A stretch of DNA of 64,000 bases from Knoxdaviesia capensis. Taxonomy: Eukaryota; Ascomycota; Sordariomycetes; Microascales; Gondwanamycetaceae. Within the stretch, counting starts at the first letter, position 1. The number at the start of each line of letters is the position of its first letter. The notes under the pieces are model-generated. The model saw only the letters and a program-made list of their open reading frames with translations, searched no databases and had not been told where the DNA came from. The stretch covers positions 124,001 through 188,000 of the forward strand of contig LNGK01000013.1 of NCBI GenBank assembly GCA_001510575.1. Direction: 5' to 3'. Shown in pieces: positions 23,891 to 34,396 of this stretch. Position numbers and translations under genes: made by a program.

Positions 23891-23948
23891 GAAAAGCCAT
23901 GAAAAGTTGTGAAAAGCTGTGAAAAGCTGTGAAAAGCTGTGAAAAAGC
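23891..23948. repeat. 10-bp tandem repeat GAAAAGCTGT
   Basis: Five full units plus a partial one: GAAAAGCCAT, GAAAAGTTGT, then three perfect GAAAAGCTGT units and GAAAAAGC. It lies 350 bp upstream of the adenylosuccinate lyase start. Confidence 0.9.
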
Positions 23949-24294
23949 AATACCAAGGTGTCCGCACCAGGTGCACGATGTTAGTGCACAGAGGAAGGGA
24001 GATGCTAGAGTAACCCTAATGAACAAGTGGTCGTAGCACATTTTCACGTGACTTTACTTAGTGCCCGATGGTATACCAACGAGCAATCGAACGAAACCTG
24101 TCGCATGAAATTTTCTTCAAGGCGGATGTAATCTCGGTTGGTATATAAATCGGATGTGAATGGCCTGATTCTACTAGTATCCTTCTATCTATATCTTACC
24201 TACCCCTCCTTCCGCCCATCTCTTTTGTTTCCCACTCCTCAAAACCCCCGCCATAACTGATAACCAGTTGTAACCCCGCAGTCATTCTAACAAC

Positions 24295-26869
24295 ATGTCC
24301 AGCTTCGATTCCTACCAAACGCCGCTGGGCGCCCGGTATGCCTCTAAGGACATGCTCATGCTGTTCTCCTCCCGCACGCGCGCCTCCACCTGGCGCCAGC
24401 TGTGGGTGTGGCTCGCGGAGGCCGAGCAGGAGATGGGCATCACCGAAGTCACGGACGAGGCCCTGGACCAGCTGCGCGCAAATGTCACCATGACCGATGC
24501 CGCCTTTGAGATTGCCCGCGAGGAGGAGAAGCGCCGTCGTCATGATGTGATGGCCCACGTCCACGTAAGAAAAACGGAATTTATTATGGCCCAAGTTGCA
24601 TATGCATAGTACATGTTTGTTAACTTTCCGTCTGTGGGGCTAGGCTTACGGTATTGATGCGCCGTATGTTTGATCCTGAGTTGTAGCTCTCCTGCCGCGT
24701 GCGGCTTTTGAGAATGTGAACTGCCATGCTGACGACGAATACAGTGCTGCTGCTGGTATTATTCACTATGGTGCTACCAGGTAACTTCTCTCGCCGTCAT
24801 ATCAGCTTATCTGAGTCTCTCTGTCTGACAAGTCTAACAACTAGCTGCTATGTCACTGACAACGCCGACCTGATCTTTGTAAGTCGCTCGTGTTATCTGA
24901 GAGCCGTCTCTTCGGATATAAGCATATCTACTAACACGGGCGGGTTACCACTCATAGATGCGTGATGGCTTGAACTTCCTGCTCCCCAAGCTGGCCAAGG
25001 TTATCCGGAACCTCCAGGTCTTTGCTCTGAAATACAAGGACCTGCCCACCCTAGGGTATGTCTCGAAACTATCCATTCGACTCGAGAGTGAGTGTTGAGG
25101 CACTGACGTTCCAACTTTCTCAATAGATTCACCCACTTCCAGTCTGCTCAACTTATCACGTAAGTCCGTCTTGAATCGATTACTTCTCGGTTTCCCCTTG
25201 TGGGCAAATATTAACGTGGCTGTTTCTTGACAGCGTCGGCAAGCGAGCTGCCCAATGGATCCAGGAACTGGTAACTATAACCCACCATCTTCTCAAGCCG
25301 TTTGACCCCACCTAACTCTTGCACAGATTATGGACCTGGAAGACCTCGAGCATGTCCGCGACCAGCTGCGTTTCCGCGGTGCCGGTTAGTCACATTCTCT
25401 ATCAACCATGGATCCGACTGGCCACCCACCACTAACACACCCCATTTCTGTCCCGCTCTAGTTGGTACCACCGGAACCCAAGCGTCCGTACCCCGGAATC
25501 GCACTACTAGCAGTGCATGCGCACTGACAGATGAAAGGGATGCCATGACTAACACCGCTTCATTTCTTCCCCCCACGCAGCTCTTTCATGGAGATCTTCC
25601 ACGGAAATGGCGACAAGATTGATCAGCTGAACGTGCTGCTCTGCCAGAAGGCTGGATTCCCCGGCATCTATCCCGTGTCTACGCAAACTGTTCGTGCTCT
25701 CTCATTCCAACCCCTCTGCTTTTCCGCTGGCCTTGTGCTCGCGGTTGTCTGTGCATATGTACTGACTCCGTGTAATTGATCACCCGAATAGTATACGCGC
25801 AAGGTGGACCTGTATGTTCAAGAGATCTCTCCCGTGCATTGTCGCCGAGCTGTCCCAAGCTCGACTCCCCGGCGGGCGGAGACTGCAATGGGCTAACCTT
25901 GTTAACTATTTGGTTTTTACCAACAGCCGCGTCGCTAATGTGCTCTCGGCTTTTGGCGCAACTGCCCAGTGCGTACCCTGCCATCCCCCCCCCCAAACTT
26001 ACTCACTGTCCCGAGCTGTGTACTAACCCAATCCATCCTGCAGGCGCATTGCCACTGATATCCGGCATCTAGCCCATTTGAAAGGTGAGTAAATGCTAAC
26101 AAACAGATCCTACATTGGTTATGCGCCAAGATACTGACTGTAAACAACAAATATGTGCAGAGCTGGAGGAGCCGTTCGAGAAGGATCAGATTGGATCCTC
26201 GGCCATGGCCTACAAGAGAAACCCCATGCGTAGCGAGAGAATCACGGCCCTGGGCCGTGAACTGCAGAACCGCAATGCCAATGCTGCGCAAACATTCTCT
26301 GCCCAGTGGTTCGAGAGAACCCTGGACGACTCGGCTATCCGTAAGTGGTGCTGAATGATATATCCCGCCGCTGCAGACAGATGCATAGGCCAATATCTAA
26401 CGTCCATGACCATAATTCAGGCCGCATCGATATCCCCGAGCAGTTCCTGCTCGCCGACGCCATCTGCTTGTCGCTGGATAACGTCACGAATGGCCTGGTG
26501 GTTTACCCGCAGGTCATCCGCGCGCACATCAACGCCGAGCTGCCGTTCATGGCCACGGAGAACATCATCATGAAGCTGGTGAGCAAGGGCGGCAGCCGCC
26601 AGGAGGCACACGAGCAGATCCGCGTGCTGTCGCACGAGGCGTCGGCGGTAGTCAAGAACGAGGGCCGCCCGAACGACCTGATCGAGCGCATCCGCCGCAC
26701 CGAGTACTTCGCGCCCATCCACGGCGAGCTGGATGCCGTGCTCGACCCCGCGCTGTACACAGGCCGCGCGGCCGTGATTGCGGAGCGCATGTGTGCGGAG
26801 GCCGAGCAGAAGCTGGCCAAGTACAAGACGTACCTGGACCAGGCTACGACGGCGCAGCTGTCGGTTTAA
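24295..26869 (+). CDS. ADE13: Adenylosuccinate lyase, 15 exons
   Basis: The enzyme cleaves SAICAR and adenylosuccinate, releasing fumarate, in purine synthesis. Exons: 24295-24564, 24644-24663, 24745-24780, 24845-24878, 24958-25055, 25127-25159, 25234-25270, 25327-25384, 25462-25483, 25581-25689, 25792-25811, 25927-25968, 26044-26084, 26161-26340, 26421-26869; total 1449 nt, 482 residues, equal to the yeast protein length. Diagnostic segments are IIHYGATSCYVTDNADLI, the joined VGTTGTQASFMEIFHG, and the fumarate-lyase signature GSSAMAYKRNP at residues 285-295 on the flexible catalytic loop, with QWFERTLDDSAIRR behind it. Several exons are only 20-40 bp. The exon 9 donor is GTCCGT, which the reading frame requires. 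The short exons and introns make automatic prediction error-prone here. Assignment is firm. Confidence 0.96.
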
Positions 26870-28950
26870 GGACGCTGCATTCCTTGATTTGGCACTGACC
26901 AGGTCTTGTTTTTGGTGATTTGTGTCGTGATAGGATCCCGCGCTCCAGAAATGACACTGTCACCGCACGGAAAAAATCTCGAAAAGTTTTGGCTTTAGAA
27001 GAACAGAGTAGGTTTTGACTTTTTAGCATACCTTTTACATATATATTTGAGTTTGAGGTGGCAGACAGCACTGGTGTCACAAGCGCAGTATTGCTGCATT
27101 CATCTACATGGCACCGTTGAAACCCTCGTGTCTTGCTTGCTGTAAGGCAGAAACACCCGGACAAAAATGCCCAGGAGAACCAGTAACTGTGTGCAACTGC
27201 ACCCCTCCTTCATGATTCAGTGTCCAGTAGCAATCCCCCGAGCTCCAAACTGGGTGATATTATATTCGTTATAGTGACGGTCTTGATTCCATCTCAACCC
27301 GGGCGTTTGCGGAATCATTCTTATCTGCACCACCATGTACAGAGAGGAAGCATGAGTAAATATACGGGTACAGTTGCGTGGTGACGAGAAAATGAGCACC
27401 TGCAATCTCGTAAGAGTCTGGTTTTGTCCGCAGCGGCTAGGTCCCTCAATTCTGTGATTCCATTGGGGCGGTTTTCCACGGAGCATGCATCTTACACACA
27501 CTGGGATGTCTGCGCGCGGCCGATACGTCAACTAGGCCAACCACTCCGGGGCTGGCACCCAACTTTAAGGTACGAACTGCGTTGAGTACCTCCCAGCCCT
27601 GTTGTACTATAGTTATCCAAAAACCAGCCATCTGCTGCAGCACCCCCCCGCGCACGCAAGACCTAGGACCATTGTCGAGACGGAATGCGGACTTCCTCAA
27701 GGCGGGAAGACAAGCGAGGAGCAAACACTAGCTCTGGAATTTGCCGACGAGACGCAGGAGGGGAGCTATGTGGAGGACACAGCGAACGCCGAGAGAAGAA
27801 CCCAGCCTGACACGTATGCAGGATCAGGATCATGGGTAGCTCTTAGACGGAGGAACCGTGGCGCCTAATTGTTGAGCTAGAAAGAGCACCAAGAAAGCGG
27901 GAGAACACGGCAAGAACAAATGCTAAAAGGAACTCGTGCACGACAAGTTCTGGGAAGAAGCAGCAACTTGAATGGCGGTGTGTGAAGGATGTGCGTCCAG
28001 AAGCTGTTTGGAACACAGCGCAAACATGCATCCGCGATTGGCACCTCCACGCGATGCTCGATTCGGTGCTCAATAAGGAAGCGAAAAAATTCCACTCCAG
28101 CCAACCACCGTTTTGTCTGTCTCACCACTGCATATATCAAGGAGGACAACCACCAAGCCAGCACAGAAAAAAACACTAGGGCCCAAGATTGCCGGGATGG
28201 CAGGGACCAGATCGCGATTCGTGTGAACTAAATAAGCGGCTTCTGCCTCCACAAGACTGCATATATAAGGTTCAAAGCTTTGCCCTAAAAAGGGTCAATA
28301 AGAAACAGGAAAAAGCGGAGGGCGCTCGGCCGGTCGTTGGTCTAATCCGGACATGGAGGAATTGCACGTAGGCTAGACGGAGGAGACGCTGCGTCTTGGG
28401 AAAGGTGGTAGATGCGGTGCGGCCGTGTAGTGCATTCCTTCGTGCTTCTCCAATAACCGACCCCCATCCACAGTCGCTTCGCGGTTTACAACTCCAACCA
28501 ACATGGGACACACAACTACGCACAAGTCTAGGGGCGGAAGACTTGACGGTACCTTCTCATGTGTACGCACGGGGGCCTACAGCCCAGCGTGCAACCGGAA
28601 GCTTTCAGCTCTGGTGCCGGTCTCTCCATCCACTCACTCACGGCGCTATACATAGACAGGGGACCTGAGTGGTGTGGTACATGTCATCCACCAGATATAG
28701 CTGTCTGGACGGGAACTGTGTCAGAACCAGAGATATAAGAAGGCGTATTCCACCCGACGGAAACAGGCCATTGTTCCCATTCTTCTCTTTCTTTCGCTCC
28801 AGCTTCTTCAGTCTTGCTTGCCAACAAGGGGCAACTTGTTCTTCTCACACACATATCGTCCTTTCTCCGGCCTTCTTTGTCAGTCATTGACCGAAGCTAG
28901 CCAAGCTCCTGTTCTTCCGTTTGACTGTTGCAATTGCCGTGTTGTGCATC
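26870..28950. other. 2.1-kb intergenic region
   Basis: No gene was recognised on either strand. The right part should hold the promoter of the secreted hydrolase; an AGATATAAGAAG TATA-like element lies near 28731, about 220 bp before its start, followed by a T/C-rich leader. The open frames between 27200 and 28600 are short and without family resemblance. Confidence 0.4.
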
Positions 28951-30498
28951 ATGGCGCCTCTCATCCACCGCCACGGCCTGATGGCCCTCTCGCTAGTGGT
29001 TGCTTGCGCCACGCTGGTCTTTGGCCAGTTCCCGCTGTCGCCGCAGACGGACACGTGGGCGTCGACGTTCGAGCTCACGCCAGCGCAGATCGCCATCCTG
29101 GGCCTGTCGCCTACGATCGTCAACAACGCTAACATCGTCAAGCGCTTCGAGGAGACCAACTTCGCCACCGGCTCGGTGTTCGCCGACTCCTTCTACACGA
29201 ACTTGCCGGCCAACACCGCGTCGATTGCGCCCGGCGGGCTGATCAAGGTGCAGGCCAGCGTCAGTGTGGCGCCGTTCACGATCGCGCCCGGGCTGGCGCT
29301 CTCGCGCTTCATTTACCAGTCGCTCACGCTAAACAACACCAAGGTACCCACGTCGGCGTACATCCTCTGGCCGTACGAGTCGGCAGCGTTGTCGGGGCCG
29401 ATGCCGGTGGTAGTGTGGGGCCACGGCTACAACGGCCATGTGGCCGAGTGCGCGCCGTCGCACCAGCGCGGCCTGTGGAACGACTACGCAGCGCCGCTGG
29501 CGCTGGCGCTGCAGGGGTACGCGGTGGTGGCGCCCGACTACGCGGGCATCGGCGTGCCGCGCTATGCGAATGGGTCGACGATCTACAACCAGGCGCTGCT
29601 GTCCATGGCCACCGGCAACGACCTGCTGTTCGCGCCGGCGGCCGCGCGACAGGCGTTCCCCGGGAAGCTGACGACGCAGTTCGTGGTGATGGGCCATTCC
29701 CAGGGCGGCGGCGCGGCGTGGGGCGCGGCCCAGCAGCAAGTCACCAGAAACGTGCCGGGATATCTGGGCGCGATTGCGGTGGCGCCGACCACGAACACCA
29801 CGTACCAGGCGGAAGTGCTGGGGTCGCCGCTAGGGCTGCTCTTCGGCGCGCGCGCGGTGCTCACGGTGTACCCGCAGCTGTCGCTGTCGGACGTGCTGCA
29901 GCCGCTCGGCGTGGGCATCACGCAGTTCATCGAGAGCGTGCAGGGCTGCGCCTCGTCGCTGGGGCAGCTGCTGACGGACCTGTACACGGAGAACCCGATC
30001 CGGTTCCTGCAGACGGTTCGGGCGGAGTTCATGGCCACGTGGTGGGGCCGCAACCTGCAGGCGATGAACAACGCCGGCGGGCGGGCGTTTGCCGGCCGGC
30101 TGCTGGTGATCCAGGGCATGGCCGACGGCAAGGTGCCAGAGATTGTCACGTCGCGCGCGGTGAACTCGACGTGCACGTACGGCCGCGTGGAGTACGTGCG
30201 GGCGGCAGGCATCGGCCACGACGCCATCATGTTTGCGACGCAGCAGACGTGGATGAAGTGGATCCAGGACCGCTTCACCGAGGCACTGCCGCCGCCGGGC
30301 TGGCTGCTGCAGGCGCACTGCCCGCTGGGGCTGGATCTGCATGAGGAGGAGGCTGTGGCCGAGTCTCAGCACTGCACGCCGCACCGCGGGTGCCGGTACA
30401 CGACGATCGGGCTGAACCCGGTGCGGCCGATTGCCGACTACGGGCAGAGCTTGAGGTACTTCCTGTCGTGGGCGCGCAGCAGTTACCAGGTTGGTTAG
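28951..30498 (+). CDS. Secreted alpha/beta hydrolase of the fungal secretory lipase type
   Basis: A single-exon protein of 515 residues starting at the ATG at 28951. MAPLIHRHGLMALSLVVACA and TLVFG form a signal peptide, probably cut before QFPLS. The hydrolase fold shows PVVVWGHGYNGH (oxyanion-hole region), GYAVVAPDYAGIGVPR, the nucleophile elbow MGHSQGGGAAW with S250, MADGKVPE with D392, and GIGHDAIMF with H423, a full Ser-Asp-His order. Possible N-glycosylation sites include NNT and NGS. This matches the general plan of fungal secretory lipases (LIP family) and related esterases; the substrate could be a lipid, a short ester or a peptide-like amide. Third codon positions are almost all G or C, far more than in the neighbours. 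That produces long spurious antisense frames. Confidence 0.82.
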   Translation: MAPLIHRHGLMALSLVVACATLVFGQFPLSPQTDTWASTFELTPAQIAILGLSPTIVNNANIVKRFEETNFATGSVFADSFYTNLPANTASIAPGGLIKVQASVSVAPFTIAPGLALSRFIYQSLTLNNTKVPTSAYILWPYESAALSGPMPVVVWGHGYNGHVAECAPSHQRGLWNDYAAPLALALQGYAVVAPDYAGIGVPRYANGSTIYNQALLSMATGNDLLFAPAAARQAFPGKLTTQFVVMGHSQGGGAAWGAAQQQVTRNVPGYLGAIAVAPTTNTTYQAEVLGSPLGLLFGARAVLTVYPQLSLSDVLQPLGVGITQFIESVQGCASSLGQLLTDLYTENPIRFLQTVRAEFMATWWGRNLQAMNNAGGRAFAGRLLVIQGMADGKVPEIVTSRAVNSTCTYGRVEYVRAAGIGHDAIMFATQQTWMKWIQDRFTEALPPPGWLLQAHCPLGLDLHEEEAVAESQHCTPHRGCRYTTIGLNPVRPIADYGQSLRYFLSWARSSYQVG

Positions 30499-32326
30499 GG
30501 GGAGTTGGGTTCAGGGTTACGTTGCGATTGCGATGAAGCGAGGCGTGAGGGTGTCAACGGCTGTGGTCAGGAGGGGACAGGGGAAGGGCATTGTCACAGA
30601 TCAAGAGATGAATGATGACGTCAACGGGCAACGCGATATTGAGAGAGAAATGTATATTTCGCGTGTATATATACACGGAGAATAACTATGCTCCGGGCTG
30701 TCATATAAATCTTCACGTCTATTCTTACCTTGCGGTGCTGGTTACTCTCTGCTTTACTCACCCAATGACGCAGGTTTGGGTTCGGGATAGAAAGCAGGAA
30801 TAAATTATTCGATGGCAAGAGAAACAAAGCTCGGTCACAGTGAGTGAGGCTTATACGTTCTGCAGCGGTTTCATAGAAGGGTTGGCAGAGGTCCCGTATT
30901 ATGATGCACACACAATCTTTATATCTCCGGCGGTAAAACCAGAAAAGACAGGAGGAGATCCTGTAGATCGCCAAAGTTCAAGTTCATCCCTATCAAGGAC
31001 CCGTGGAAGGCATCCATAGGACAGCAAAGCTGGCAGTTAAGGACAAACTGCGAATGACACAACAAAACAACGGAACGAAAGTGTTGGTGGGCGCTGGGCA
31101 GCATCACAATTAAAAAAAACTGAGGAGATGAACGGGTTTGCCTGGCTGATTCAGATGATAATGGAGTGACGCTGAACAGGAAATATGGTGAAGAACTGCC
31201 CACTAAAGCGAGCCCGCAAAATTAGTCAATCTGGGCAGGAATCCCATCTCTCTCGTGTCGCAACAGTCCACGTGCACCAGTCCCTGGTTTTTACTTGGTG
31301 CAATCCTGTGCCGCTTGGAATTTCCCAGGCCAACTTCTAGCAAAGCTCTGTTCGGGGGTTTTTGGGCGGAGCTTAGAACAAAGGGTCGGCGCCAACTTCT
31401 TGGTGGCGTTTCCCACTATCTATTTCGAGCAGGTTGTCACGACCGGTGGGGCTTTTTGGGCGACCCACTATCGGGTTGGTTGTGAATTGTCGGTGTGAGG
31501 TGAACTGGTCTTTTGAATCTTTCCTGCTGCTGTGAACGCCCATATCACCAGGAGCGAACACTCAGGTCCGCTCTCTGTAAAACGCCCCTCGTGATCATTT
31601 GCCTTTCTGATAGGGTTGTTCCCTAACCTGGACCCTAAGCCACACCCCTGGATATACCGCCCACTCGCATATTACTCCGACCGGCTACGCCATCAACAGC
31701 CTGGTGAATGCGTGTGATAGCATCCCCACACCTGCCGCCGCAACTTGGGTTCTTTCGTGTGCGTGAGACCAGACACACAGAACGGATGACAGTATCTCCT
31801 TGACGCCGTTCAAGCAACGGAGTTATCCCCTTCAGCAAAAAGCACGGACGCAACGCAAACGGGGAGTTTGCCACCACAAGCGGTTTATGCTGACGACCTT
31901 GTACGAGGAGGACCTTTGATCGCACACTACTGCATGTCCTGCCCTGTCCTGTCCTTCACTGGCTGTTCCATGGATGACCTGTCTCCCGCGTAAACTTTAC
32001 CTAACCAGATGCACCATCTGGCCTTCCCCACATATAATCTTGGGTGGGGGATGGGATGCATCGCTTAAACCTGCTTAGTGTTCCAGCTTGCTAGGAGAAT
32101 AAACAGGTTCGTTGCTCTTCTGGAAAGAAACCAGTTTTTCTCTTTTCCACCACAACAGGCTCTGCTCTTGTTTCGTTTCACCAACTTCGCCGCTGGGAAA
32201 TCACCCAAAAAAACACCAGAACCTCTCGCCTGAACAAACATTTTAGCTTTCCTTTTTTATCTGATCTGTCGCTTGTTCTTGCTTCGCCTCCCACCCAAGC
32301 TTCTCTTCCTCCGCTCCTTCGCAACA
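30499..32326. other. 1.8-kb intergenic region
   Basis: I see no gene. It should include the 3' end of the hydrolase and the promoter and T/C-rich leader of the transporter gene (about 32150-32326). Confidence 0.4.
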
Positions 32327-33693
32327 ATGGGCGGCCCTGACACCCCGCCGACCGCCGACGCCGCCTCGGTCCGTGCCCAGTCCATGGCCGACACCGAGCG
32401 CGCCGCCACGTCGCAGGTCGACATCAACGACCCCTACAACCTGTCGCCGCACATCAAGAGCGAGACCGACCTCGGCAGGATCACCCAGAACACCTCGCGC
32501 AAGCGCATCCACCACTCGTTCAGCCGCCAGACCGCCAAGGACCGCCGCGTCGCCGACTACTACCGCGACCAGAACGAGAATATCCGCAACCTGCTGAAGA
32601 GCGTCGACGACCACGAGCGCGAGGCACGCGAGACCCAGGGCGACACCAACCTGCGCTATCAGATCGCCGTCAAGGGCTCGCTGGCCGCCAATGTCGTGCT
32701 GTCGGGCCTGCAGCTGTTCGCCGCCATCACCTCCGGCTCGCTGTCGCTGTTTACCACCATGGTCGACTCCGTCTTTGACCCCTTCTCCGGCATCATGCTG
32801 CTGCTGTCGCACCGCGCCGTCAAGAACTTCGACACCCACAAGTACCCGTCTGGCCGCGCCCGCATCTCCACCGTCGGCAACATTGTCTTCTCGTTCATCA
32901 TGTTCTCCGTGTCGCTGGTGCTGATTGTCATGTCGGCCAAGCAGCTGGCCGACGGCTCCGACGACGAGACCAACGACTTCCACCTGTCGTCCGTCATCGC
33001 CGTGTGCATTGCCTTTGGCACCAAGTTCGGCCTGTTTCTGTACTGCTGGTCCATCAAGCACATCTACTCCCAGGTCGAGATTCTTTGGCGCGACCATCGC
33101 AACGATCTGTTCATCAACGGCTTTGGAGTGCTTACCTTCTCTGCCGGCAGCAAGATCAAGTGGTGGATCGACCCTCTCGGTGCCATTCTGCTCTCGGTCT
33201 TGATTGCCACCCTCTGGCTGCGCACTGCTTATGAAGAGTTCCAGCTTTTGATTGGCATTTCCGCCGAGCCGCAGTTCCTGCAGCTGATCACCTACATCAG
33301 TATGTCTCACACCCTTGCACCAAACTTTCTCGTTTTCTGGCACCTGTCCGTTCTAACCACACTGTCTGTGATATAGCCATGACCCACTCTCCCGATATCA
33401 AGCAGATCGACACCGTGCGCGCCTACCACAGTGGCCCGCGTCTCGTTGTCGAGGTTGACGTTGTCATGGACCGCAACGAGCGTCTCGAGATTGCGCACGA
33501 TGTCGCCGAGGCTCTGCAGATGAAGCTGGAGAAGCTTCCCGGCGTCGAGCGTGCCTATGTCCACATCGACTACGAGACCAGCCACAAGCCTGTAAGTTGG
33601 CCCGTCAAGTGCATCGTCATATCGCATGTCCGGCTCTAACCATCTTCCTTTCTTTTGTTTCCACAGGAGCACGAGCCTAAGAAGGATCTATAA
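32327..33693 (+). CDS. Cation diffusion facilitator, manganese-type motifs
   Basis: CDF proteins export divalent metals from the cytosol, into organelles or out of the cell, by proton exchange. Exons 32327-33299, 33377-33591 and 33667-33693 give 404 residues. The first 110 residues are a polar cytosolic region. Six transmembrane segments follow, beginning near residue 112. The TM2 metal site is DSVFD (D147, D151) and the TM5 site is DHRND (D256, D260). DxxxD in both helices is the pattern of manganese CDFs, whereas zinc members carry HxxxD. The second exon encodes the soluble C-terminal domain (VRAYHSGPRLVVEVDVVMD, ERAYVHIDYE). The last exon codes only for EHEPKKDL. Metal choice is inferred from motifs; localisation is not visible. 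It converges on the MFS gene. Confidence 0.92.
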
Positions 33694-34396
33694 AAAGTTC
33701 CTCTTGACACCCGCCGCCGTAGCTCTTTGACGAGCTGGCTACCCACCTCTTTTCCATAACTTCCACACAGGAAATCTCAGCTCTATCAGTAATTCTTTCC
33801 CTCGATGGTTCTCTTTTTGACTTCATAGGGAGCCTTATCTCACTTATTTTTTTTCTCGCACATTCTGCATTTCCTCTTTCTTGCATTTATTCCGGTTTAC
33901 AGCCCGTCGTTTTCTTTTCTTTTCGTTCTGCTTTGCTCCGAGACTTGCTTCTCTCACTTCAGGGGAGGCTCGGCGAGCACCCGCCGGCTCGCGGTTGAAC
34001 GAAATCTCCCATGGATTTTGGGACCGGAGATTTCGCTTCTCTCTTCTTTAATGACATCCCTATGACCCCTTCTTGCCGTCCCCGTAATATCCGTGACATT
34101 ACTATACTTTCAATCCGGTGACCGGAAATGCCCGACTCGCCATAGCATTGACCACTCGCTGTCTTCCTACGTCAATTTTAAGGAAAAATCTCCACAGCAA
34201 TCTATATCCGAATTCTATTTGTATTTCCCAAAAAAAAAAAAAAAAGGTTGGTTCTATCAATAGGAAGTCTATCCCTCTAGGGTGTCTATCGCCGCGTCTA
34301 TGCATCTATGTCATACTATTCTCTCTAAGCAGAGACAGCAGCATTTATCAGCTGCTGTTGCTCTCTAGATTTAGTGGCCCTGCGGTCTCTACTGAC
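33694..34396. other. Intergenic region between the convergent CDF and MFS genes
   Basis: About 700 bp of probable 3' untranslated sequence from both sides. It contains a clear hairpin (separate entry), T-rich stretches, and an A15 run at about 34231-34245. Confidence 0.5.
34000..34035. repeat. Perfect 10-bp inverted repeat (hairpin)
   Basis: CGAAATCTCC at 34000-34009 and GGAGATTTCG at 34026-34035 pair perfectly around a 16-nt loop. It lies about midway between the two facing stop codons (34-kb convergent pair), so it could serve 3'-end formation for either transcript. Function is inference. Confidence 0.75.

Noticed and set aside
29415..30344. Long open frames on both strands inside the secreted hydrolase
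   Set aside because: High GC3 removes stop codons in all frames. Only the frame starting at 28951 has a signal peptide and a catalytic triad.
32243..33343. Open frame of 366 codons antisense to the CDF gene
   Set aside because: Composition (many V, D, G, Q) reflects the GC-rich sense strand, and no family is recognised.
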